Below are positions 11,001 to 23,000 of a stretch of 64,000 nucleotides of DNA, piece after piece. The position numbers and the translations under genes are program-made. The notes beneath the pieces were generated by a model, which ran no database searches, was not told the DNA's origin, and worked only from the letters and a program-made list of their open reading frames with translations. Source of the stretch: Porites lobata (Eukaryota; Cnidaria; Anthozoa; Scleractinia; Poritidae); the NCBI GenBank assembly GCA_942486035.1, contig CALNXK010000156.1, positions 970,001 to 1,034,000 on the forward strand. The letters run 5' to 3'. Every line of letters starts with the position of its first letter. The first letter of the stretch is position 1.

Positions 11001-14000
11001 AGAGTCAGCTGCCAGCATTCCTGTATTAAGATAAACATTTAGACACAATTGAGAATTACACAAAGAAGACGTTGGCCAAACATTAGTCAGGTTGTCCAAC
11101 CCAGGGAATAGTATCATTTTTTGTTTTTGTTTTTATCATATTTGCATGTACCTGTACTGCAACCGTTTGGGCAAGTTACTTTGCACCCATAGCAGTCCAT
11201 ACCCCAAACAACACATGACAGGCTGAACATAGTGTGGGATGTGAACAGTATGGTGGGTCATATACATGTCCCCTTCGAATTGGATAGATAGTTCATTGGA
11301 GAAAAAAAGAGAGGTCTTTTAGCCAGGAGCCGATTCCCCTGTTTCAGCACAACGTCACAAGCTAATGATGCAGGTATCTGATCTGCGATAAGGTCTTATA
11401 TGGTAAACGTAAAGCACCTGATTTTACGTTGCTAACCGTTAAAAGTCATCCTTTGGCTGACAAACCTGAGATGGACGCTGCCCTCATTCTACTCGCCCCT
11501 CCCCACCCCCCATCCTCTAGATTAGTACTCCGTTTTACAGGAATTTAAAAAAAAGCTACACGGAAAAAAGAAGTCGAAAAAGGGATTTGAGGTCACCCCT
11601 TGGAATCGAACTAGAAACCTCCAAACTGAAGGCCGTGCACCAAGCGCACAGTTGGTCAGTACGCGGCCTTCGGCGCGAGAGGTCCCGAGTTCGATCCCCG
11701 GTGACATCATATCTTTGTTTCGAGTTCTCTCTTGTCTGTGTAGCTTTAACTAGCTTTAATACCCTTAAAACGGAGCACTGATGGAGAGAGGGGGCTAAAA
11801 TGAGCGCACTGTCGACCTCAAGTTTATCAGTTGAATTGCGGTTACGAGTTGTCAACGTAAAATATGGCTGCTTTACCTTTTAACCAACTGCGCCAATCCT
11901 TACACCTTGATCAGATGCATGTGAACAGGATTATACATTATCTTTCTCCCTTCCAACAGTGATTAATTGATTTACCTCTTCATCTTTGCCGATACAATCA
12001 AACTCCTCCAGATCATCCGCTGATCCACCTGTCCGTATGTTCCACAGAACAAACAGAGTGATGGCTACCAGTTTATTAAGCAACTGCGAAGTGAATTTGT
12101 TCTTCTTTAAAATTCCCTGTTAAAACAGAAGTAAAATTAATATGCACTAGTTAATCCAAACAAGTACATTAATTAATTAACTGATAGTAAAGAAATGTGA
12201 TTTCCTTATTCGGGCTGTGATCAAAAATTATCTAATTTTACTAGTGACCGAAAAATACTCACTTTGAATGCAGTTATTATGCGGTCTTTAAGAGTTCTCG
12301 CTTGATCAAGATCTGTATTTAAAAATAGTAAACAATTAAAACATTTCCGTACACGTATTTACCAAAACCGAGTTGGGCAAAAATGAACATTTATATGTTA
12401 AAACTATGGGCACTTGCTTTCTTTACCTAATGGCCTTAAAAGGGGAAATTCAATTTGCGAGCGGGAAAGATCAAGCGGCTATATAGCCTGCGAGCAAGCT
12501 CTCCATTTGGGGAAGTCGCGAGAAGTCACGCGAGAGCAGCACGCGAAAGGAAGTGTTCTCTCGTGACTCGCTTTGCTCATAAATGGAGAGGTTGCTAGCA
12601 GGCTTGAGGCTACAATACAAGTGACCTCTTATTTTCCTCTGAGTTAGAAGTGAGAGTGGCATACGCGAGCGTGCATAAAAACCACCACCCGGACCCTATT
12701 AAAGTAGAGGCGTCAAGCAGAGGGAATAGGATAAAATAAGAGAGACTATTTTTTCTCTTTCCTCTGCGTGGCCCCTGTCTTCGCGCCCTTTTTCGCTCGC
12801 CCTCTTACCACCGAGAGGAAATTAAGGGACCACTGGTAGCCCATGAAGCCACGAGCCATAAAGCCTTTTTGTACTAATCTGTATATTTGTCAAAAAGCTC
12901 ACATGCTTATTGATGCGGGAGTTTAAAGAAAAGCACTGCTCGCATGCAGCCTAAATATTTAAGAGCACTGTAATCTTAACACCCTCCCTCCAGCTGAAGC
13001 CGATTTCTTTCTCCCTTGAATAGATCAATAAAACACCACAATTTCGATTTTCAGCGGAGACAGGTGTGAGTCGACAGCTGATGAAATGTTTAATTCTCGA
13101 GACATTCCCTTCTGTATACTAACATAACTTAATAAATACCTTGCACGAGATACACATGACCATGAAACTGAAGAAAAATGTGGCCAAACTCTGCCATGGA
13201 TATTTCTAAAGCTGTGTCCCTGGAATAAAAAAAAACCATTTTCGGTCAATAACTTCTGCTGTTTTTCAGGTGAGGTATTATCAACATCATCGAAATGAAG
13301 AAAAAAGAGCAAATACGATTAAACTTGTTCGTAAGCAGTCGACCTTGGTCTTATCCGCACCAGCGCATTTTCGTTTGAAAACGCATACATTTTGATGCGT
13401 TTCGGCCTTCCGTCCACACTAATACGCTGAGCGATGAAAACGCTCTTGAAAGAGGATCAAAACAAAAACGCATAAATATCTTATTCAAGTGTGGACGGTA
13501 GAAAGCAATGGCCGTTTTCACACTACAGACGGATAATCCATCTTCAAAATCGGTCAACATTGTCGGGAAAACAGATGGATAAAGTCAGGCGGATTGTCCA
13601 TCCAAAATTAAGACCGTTCCATTTTTAAATTAAGACTTTTTATCTGTCTGACGTGAATTATTCAACGGATAAACCTAGCGTCTCTATTGTGAATACGGCC
13701 ATGGACCGAAAATATCGTAGGCGCGTGTGTTTGTAAAAATTAACATGCTTCATACCTTGTATTATGTCTGGAAACGACTTTGGTGAGTGTTTTGTGGAGG
13801 TTGGTTGAAGCAGCTGGGAATGGATTTTTAACAGCAATGCTAATAATACATGAAAAATAGTAAAAACAAAAACAAGAGGGAAAGCTCAATACAAAGTAAT
13901 TTACACAAACCCAGCCGCCCTTAGAAATTTTGTCGAAAAACACCCTTTTAAGCTAGTCGATTGTTTTCTGGTCAATACCCGTTAAAAAAGAACCAAAACT

Positions 14001-17000
14001 GCCTAAATCGTTGTTCACAAGTCAGGCTCTAGGCTCTCTGTCTGTGACATGTCAAGCACTAAATTACAGCTTTCAAGGTTCAGGTATGTATAAAAGGCAA
14101 AATTTCGAATTTCTCTCCTCCCCGCTTCTTTCACTTTTCTTCCCCCGATTTTTCGTATGCTAGCCATTTACTAAACTTCATTTCAGTGTAAAAGGTTTTC
14201 GTGGAAGAACAACATTTCCAATGGAATTTTCTGGTCACCCTTACATCCTTTGTCTTACATTTTTCTCCGGCCTAGCTCGGTCGGTGGTAGAACGCTTGAC
14301 TGCAAAGCGATGTGCTTCGGATCCGGTTCCAGGGAACGGACAAATACTTAATAAGTCTTATTATGACTGAAAAATGAAGGTACTGCCTTTTCCTCGCGCA
14401 CGGCTAGACCATCGTGTGACTTGGATGAACCTGTAAAATGGCGGTCCCGTCTCCAGTAGGAGAGGTAGAAATAGTGTGGCGAGCAAGGATGGTGCAGTGC
14501 TTAGAGCATGCGCCTCCCACCAGTGTGGCCGAGTTCGAGTCCCGGGGTCAACGCCATATGCGGGATGAGTTTGTTGCTAGTTTTCGTGTGTACGCAAGTT
14601 ACAATTTGTATTTTTTGCAATATGTTTTGCAATTTACAGTGCCCTTTATTATTATTTCAACACACCTTCTGCAATAGTAGTACACTGTTGCCAACTCATC
14701 CCCTTTTCCACTTGCTAAAATTGCCAACTGATTGTATGGCTGACCTGTTGTAAGGCAAACAGCATTGTGTTACTAATGATGACCCATCCATAGAAGGTTT
14801 TATGGTAGCCTGAAAGAAATCTCCCATTACATAGATATTGTGAAAAGTCACGCACGGGCGCAGAGACGCTAGATAGCTTTGCCGTTCGCTGGCATGTTCT
14901 CTCTCTTCGTTTGCTACTTGGAGTAGAGAGCTTGCTCACGGGCAACCTGTTTGGTTTTACCTCCTCTAGCCTACCAATCAAAAAATTCTCTTCATCAAAA
15001 TAGTAGTGTTATGAACAATATCAGCGGAACACTCCCCCTGATGGAAATCCTAGTGACTTTTTATGTGTACAGTTATTCTGTAAGAATGTTTCAGTTCCCA
15101 ATTAATAACAGAGGTGCCCACCCCCATAACTGTTTCCTTAAGTTAAGTATTATATACTGTTTTAATGGGGGTATAACAAATCTACTATAGACTCTTTTAA
15201 AATGATTCACAGGCTTCTGTCCATCTGTTTCCCAACACTGCATAAAAATTAATTATGGGAGAACAACAACAAAGTTTGTTCTGTTGCTGAACAGTGGTAA
15301 CTTCTACTTGAGATACTCAATAAAACTGTGAAAGGTTTGAACTCAATAAAGTCGTTAATATAGTACTGTCAGATCTCACATGGTCTTCAATGTGTCAAGC
15401 ATTTTTCATCTTAATTTCTTTGATATCAGGCTTAAGCAGGTCTATAATAGAAACGGTTACCATAAACCAGTGTTTGCCAAAGAGAACAAAACATTTTTCC
15501 CTCATGCATTCATACCATTTGAAGGAACTAAAACAAGGGCATGATGGTAAAACACTTCAGCTTGGTCCTGGTCATCACAATATCGAGCTACAATACAAAA
15601 AAATGTCATACTCAGTGCTCTTTCTCATTCTTAACTCGTTATAATCATCATGTCATCATCATCATCATCATCATTATCACAATCATCACCTTTACTAAGT
15701 CCCTAAAAGCTGCTTGAGGTGGTAAAATTGTTGTCAAAAAGAAAGCGAAAAAGAGCGCCACTTATACAGTGTTTTGGTGGGGTATTACTAAACTTCGTAC
15801 ATTTTTTCAAATTACTCATTAGAAACTATGGTATTATTAATTTTGCCACGTCTTACTTTAGAAAAGCAAAACATAATTTGATTAAATATGATTTTTACAA
15901 TTAGATTAACTGAGAGAAAGTGCACCTATTTCCCACTACATAACAGTCTATATTGATAGCAAAATAAATAATTTATTAGACAGGTGTAGTGAGAGTTTAC
16001 AAGGTTATCGTGGATAAGTTGTGGGGAGGAACCATCCTCAGGTTAAACCACCATGTTCCTTGTCTCCTGTGAATAATCAGAACCAGGAAACAAAAGAAAT
16101 TCTGATTCAAACTTGGTTCAAAGCTAGATTAAACCTGGGAAAGGACAGTCATACAACGCATACTTCACTTAACTTGTGCCTGTGCAATATTATTGTATGT
16201 TCAATGGGTACCCTGTGAATGCGTGTGCAGTGATCAGCTGACCATGCCAGGATCCTTATTAAACTTCCCAGGTTCACAATTTTTACAGGGCTGTGCCACA
16301 AACAAATTCTGGTTACGATCATATTTTCAATTTGTAAACAATTATTGGATGAGATTTTTGTGATATCTGCAATGACCAAGGGTGAGGTAAGTGTTATTTC
16401 CCAAGGCTGTATGCCAAGTGTGATAACACCTACCAAGACATTGATTATTCCGGATACCACAAAACCAAATTTAATAATATTGTTTTATTATACATTGTTT
16501 CGAAGAAAATAACGACAAACATATACCATCACATGGAACACAGTTTACAATATTTTCCATAAAGAACAGACACGTTTCTTGGAAATCATGAACAAATCAT
16601 GTGCACACAACCTACAGATTAGTTAGTTACAGAATCTGCCAGCAGATTTATGTAGGTTGCATGATAGAATTTCCAAAAATAAGTGTATAGGCTCTTAGCC
16701 AATGAGAAGACAGATAGTGAGTACAATGTATAACAATAATACTATAAATAATAGTGTACACTTTATAATAGGCTTACCAATATCCCCCAGGTGCACCAGA
16801 CAGTCTTGGCAGATGTAATAACAAGATTGAGTGTGTGGCCTCTTGGCTAGATTGGTGTTGCCATTAATTTCTAAATATAGAACAACATTACAGATTGCTA
16901 CTGTAAGTTTTGCTAATTTACATGTACATTACAGTTATGTACAATTTTTGCAGTGAGTGTTAACCTTTGCTGCCTACACATACAGTCAACTCCATTTATA

Positions 17001-20000
17001 GTGGACACTGTAGGGGCCTTGAGTTAGTGTCCTCTTTAGCAAGAGTCCATGACAGAGGAAGTTTATTTCACTCAAACATCCATAATTTATTTTCACCTGG
17101 GATTTACCTGAACATTATAAGTTATCGGGGTTATACCGTTATAGTGGGGAGTCTGCAAGGCAAGAGTTGACTGCACACTGTAGGATGTCCCAAAAAATAT
17201 TATAAACACTTGTAACAGACGCTAAACAGTTATCAGTATGAGGTCTGCTACGTAGCTAGCTATGATAGTGACATGTTATTATGATCTACATAACACTGAG
17301 CATTCTGCTATTAAATTCCTTATACTGATACTGAATCAAGGTTTGCCTTCCATCTTTATTGAGTTAATGGCGTTCTTTTTTGTGTGACAATTTATCATCG
17401 CTGGGGTGGGGAGGGGGGTTACAGGGTTGTCACTAACATTTCAAGTTGGTGGGTAAATACAACCAGTAGGCGGGAATCAAACAGCTAGGAACTTCTTTTG
17501 GTTCTATTTTCCTTTTATTTTCCTTTTAAAGTAGCCAGGGAAGACGTTCATAGTAGCCGGGGGAAATCCCCGGCCACCGCCTCTTAGTGACAGCCCTGGG
17601 GTACCTGTACAAAGGCTTTCTGAGGATAATTTTATGTGCTGGCTAAGCTAGCCTTCAAATTAACGTTTACACCACCAGGTACCAACCTCATGCGGGTTGT
17701 CTACTCATTTGTCATTCCATACATAAACAAATTACAAACTACAAAAAAACATATTACAATTTTTTCAAGATGTTCAAAAGGTGGATAACGCTATTAGCTG
17801 AATCACTATCCACTGGATAGTGCAACTGGTCTCCCTAACACTTATCTGCTGGATAGTGATTTCTCCAGCAGATATCACTGAACAACTCGGGCCTAGTGTA
17901 TGGTCTAGGTAAAAGAAATTTAATACTTCATACCTGAGTTAAAACTGTTTAGATTAGTCTTTTTGTACAGAATATCACCAACCTTCAAGAATGCCTAACT
18001 GTGAGGATCTCACATGACCAGGAATGTCTAGCCTGTATGTCAAACACAGCTCCTGCAAAAGCTAGTCAAGATAATAAAATACTTTTACCTACTAAAACCA
18101 TAACAAGGTGAATATAAACTGACACACCTTCTATAAGTATTCTTTTAAGAGCCCTTATGTCTCCGACTGCCAAAATATTTCTTCTGGAGTGATCAACATG
18201 ACCATGAATTGGTTTCTCCAAATTAATGCCACCTTCTTTTATATCAAACATTAACGTGTGGTTAGATGGTTTTCACTGATCAGTGCCATTTTTAAGTAAA
18301 AAGACCATCTGATAGAGAGGAAATAATTAGGAAACTGTGCAAAATTTCCAGAAAGACACACTATCTGGCAAAAAAGGCTTTTATACAGCAAATTATACAC
18401 TTTCTCTAGTGTAGATTTGGCATAAAATGTTTAATGCCTATAAGATTCGCAACATCATTGAAAGCTTCAGTGGTTCGACACCTTTCCAAATTAAGTTACC
18501 TCAACCCATTAAGCCCCATTATAGTGACCAGCATCCAAATTCTCCCAAACAAGTTTTAAGGTCGGGCATGGTTTATTTCTGACCTGTCAAAATGTTGCAA
18601 ACTAGCAAACCCCTAATTGGCATTCACAAAGTTGCAGAACAAGACGGTCTCATCTGTATTCTCCGAATTTATAACTGTCTTCTTAACCGGACATTGTCTG
18701 TTGTCCACCCATTATTGTGAGCCCTGTACTAGTCACCAAAGATGAAATATCTTGAAATGTTTGAGCAAATTCTCTCAAGTAGTAACATAAGAAATATATG
18801 AAGAACAGTGTGGAGAACATGAATTTTGATACTGGAGCTTAAAGGATTAAAATTAATATACCCTTGAATTAGCACTTATTTGTCTTTGTCCAGGTTATGT
18901 AACTTATGATATTTTAGGAGATTTTTCATTGATTATGCATCTAGATACAATGTGAGAAAAAATGTGAAATCACACCATTGTGTAATATCAGAGGTCCTCA
19001 GTAAAGATATGGTAATAAGGACAACTCCTCTTTGCAACAAAATCTGCAGTACATGTTGTGCATTTTCGAGACCAAAGTTAACTTGTGTTGCAGCAAGTGA
19101 CATAAATTCCATGTATGGTGTGACACTCACATAATTTTATGCAGTCAAAAGTCAGTATTCACACAACTTGCAAAAACTTGATTTGCTGCAAGACACATTT
19201 GAATGTGGGTGTCAAAGTGCACAACATAGCTTTGCAACTTGTTTTGCAGTGTAAAACAAGTTGAAAGGTTTTCTTGCCTGTTTTACAGTAGCTTAAAGAG
19301 AAATGGAGCACATACCTGGATATAGAAACCACTGGCAGCCTCAAGAAACAAGGTCAAAATGGCTTGGACTTCCCCCTTTTTTGAGCCCTACCGGACAAGT
19401 TATATATTAAAGATATAACATTAATTTTATATTTAACAATTTATTAGTTTGCTGTATAACCCACCTTCTTAAACCCCATCTGGAAAAAAGGATACAAATC
19501 AAACTAAGTAGCAAATATTTTAATCATTTGGGCCTGAATAGAGCTTTTTCACATGCAAATGTTATTATATTCAAGCAAACATTACAAATATCAAAACCCA
19601 TTTTTCTCTCAGTTTAGGACTAAAAATGTGCATAAGGCATATACCGTAAAGTTCCAAAAATAAGCCCCTTCAAATATAAGCCCCCCAAACCGGTAACGCA
19701 AAAAAACCCTCCGTTAAATCACCCCTCCAAATATAAGCCCCCGGGGGGCTTGTGCTTGGAAAATTGCCCTCAAATACAAAGTAAAACAATTTAAATACAA
19801 AGTAAAACAATTTTTACCTCCAACCATAGGGCTAGCCCAATCGATTTTGAAACACAAATTTCCCTCTGTAGATAAGCCCCTCCAAAAATAAGCCCCTCAA
19901 AAAGGGCCTTTGAAAAATATAAGCCCCGGGGCTTATTTTCGGAATTTTACGGTATATCAAACTGGGCAGCAAATTATAACCTGTTTCCTGACTACCTGAA

Positions 20001-23000
20001 TGGGCAAAATCTAACCATTTCTCTCATAATTCAATTCACTCTTTCAAATTTACCAAGGGATTTTTGAGAATCCAAATTGTTAACCATTTAATCAGGAGTG
20101 TATAGCACAGTACATGTAAAACCTTTTATTGACTGTTCACCTTTCGCTCTTTGGCCTGCTGTCTTAGAAAATCCACTTGGCTTTTGAAAGCACTATTCCA
20201 CCTGAAAAAAACACAGATAAAAAAGATTAATCCCCAATTGCAACATTTTCTTTGAATTAAGATTTAGGTTATCTACCAGTAGATAATATTTGTTTAGATA
20301 TGCAATCTGAAACAAACATATATGTAGCCGTTTTTCCTTACACCATTATGTCATATTACCATTTATGGAAAGCGTAGGTCACGTGTTGTCAGAGATTAAA
20401 CAGAGTTCTAGTTGTTGTTGAGATCGAGTTGGTGTGGTATGTTTTCGCCTATTTTCTAACCGCTACAAATCTGGTGGAGAACCTAAAATCCCGAAATGAC
20501 CACCATAGAAGAATATTACAAGGCATCGTGGCAGGCCTTACGGCAATTGTCAAGCAGCAGGCGGAAGCACAGAAGGCAACAAACACTCAAATCGCTAACC
20601 TCACTGAAGCATTGCTCGCACATGGCGGACCTCCCACAGCTCCGGCTACAGCCCAAGTAAATTCCACGCCTTTACGAATGCCTGCTCTTCAACTCCCGCA
20701 ATTTCGTTATGACCAGAACACTCACGACGACGTTAACGAATTCCTCGAATCTTTTGATGTTCAAACGACCCATTTGCAAGCTGCAACTAAGCTCACCTTG
20801 CTACAACAAGCATGCGTTGGCGAATGGCCAAATTCCATGTTGTCAATGGAAAAGACTAAGTTTACAGATGAAACAACTCCTCTCCAAAAGTTGGACAGTT
20901 TTAAACAAGCTTTAAAATCAACATTTGCCGAACCACCAGAAGTACAACGCCATCGTCTGGCGTCTGAGTTTTCTACGATGAAACAGCGAGTTACAGAATC
21001 GATCGATCGCTTCGCATTTCGCTTCAAAAACAACCTTCATCGCCTCGCTAAATTGGGCGAACCCGTAGACCGAAACTCGCCTCAGTTCATCATGTCACAG
21101 TTTATCTCCAAAACGAAACCAGACATTCAAAAACATTTGGTGCTTAAAGCAGAAGAATACAAAGATCTTTCTGAGATCATCGAAGCCGCAAAACGAATCG
21201 AGCATTCATTCAGTCCTTCGCACAGTCAACCCAATAAACAACCGCCGGAACAAACTAACGCTCTTGCCACTAATCCAGCTCCTGGTTTTCCTCGTGGTTG
21301 CGGCAAAGGACCCCGCTGTTATAACTGCAATTCCTATGGCCACACCAAAGGCAACTGCCCCGAAAAAACACAGAAAAACCACAATTCTACGAATCCTCAA
21401 AGAAGTAACGAAGTTTGCCGTTTATGGAACAAACATCAACGACCTCCCTGCGTTTTACCAGACCAATCATGTAGATATGGCCGTCTTCACAACTGTAACA
21501 CTTGTTCCAAGCTAGGTTGCAAGGATATTAATCATGCAAACACTCGTCCACCTGTTGCAAACTCCTGCGAAGTTCAACCAGCACAGGCAACCCAACTGGG
21601 ACCACGCACTTCTCAACCACCTTCCTCTGGTGTTCAGTCTCAGTCTTCCAACCCTCCGCTATTTCTGATGCCGACCTTACCACATTCTTCAAGTGAACTG
21701 TCTGTTAACCTGAATCATTCTATTTTGTCATGTCAAGTCACCTCAGCTGGTAAAGTCCTTCAGCTCCCACTTGATTCCTGTTGTTCTGTTACACTGTGTA
21801 GCCTGGATCATGCACAGCACATCCACTCCGCAAGACCTGAATTGAAGTACAAGAAACTTGAAAAGCCCATTCCAGTACAAATGGCTGACACTAGTGCCTC
21901 TCTGAATGCTGTTGGTGTCCAAGAAGTCCCAATTGCCTGGCTTCCAAACAAGGAGACTGTTCATGTCGCTCTTGTCGTGCCCAATATGTCTTGGTCACTC
22001 TTGTTTGGTGAAAATCACTTAGCAGCTACTCGCGCTTTGTCTGACCACAGAGAAAAAACTGTGACATTCCGTCACCCTGCTATGAATTTTACTATTTCAT
22101 GTGATAAAGCACCTGTCTCACAGGAACCCCATGCTGCAGTTACCTGCCTTCTTACTGGAAAACCAAGTAGCCACTCTGCACCCACCAAGACCACCGTTTA
22201 CCGCGGTCTAAACCTACTCACAGTTTATCTCACCTTCAGTGCAGCATCCATCGGGTTGCTAGGAAACGACTTATGGCTAACTGGTCATGAACTCGAACCT
22301 GGTGTCAGAGTCCTCGATGGCATCTTCAGTGCATCCGCAGTACGAACTGTCATGGACTTCCCTTCTGACACAGGCACCTCCGAGGGCGATCTTCCTGATT
22401 TTCAGCAACTCAGAGCTATGAATGTTCTTGTGCAATGTACAAAGAAGAGCGCTCATGTTGATCATTCCACCTTTGGTTATCTGTCACCTTGTACCGCTCA
22501 AAGCAAAGCTGATTTCCAGGATGCACTACACCACACAGCTGACATCCTTTCTTCATCACTTGATGCCTATGACTCGCTCTTCTGTCAGTCTCCTGTTGAT
22601 GCATCTCCTCTCTTGAAGACCCCTTCACCTACCCGGTTTAGTAAAAGAGACCCAGTACAACCACACTGCCCTAAGCAGGCCAATCAGGAAATGATTACAG
22701 CCGGCCTTGTTCAAAGCTCCCGTTTACTTCATCCTTTCAATCAGCCTGATGACATGGATGATCGAGACGTTCCTCCTACTTCTGTTGTTGAACTTGATCC
22801 ATTTTCAGAAGAATATCATCAGAAACTGCGAAAAGAGCTGCGCCTAGATACTGATGAATATAGTCACGTGCACCCTGCAGTCCTCAATCAGTTTGACACT
22901 TTACTTCGGAAGTACCCTCATGCATTTCTATTACCTGGTGCACCACTTAGGCGTATCCATGGAACTGAGCACCACATTAACACTGAGAATGCACCGCCTT

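Noticed and set aside
14266..14556. Two tRNA-like sequences as functional tRNA genes
   Set aside because: A and B boxes are present, but the acceptor stems do not pair and the anticodon loops are irregular, so they are called SINE heads.
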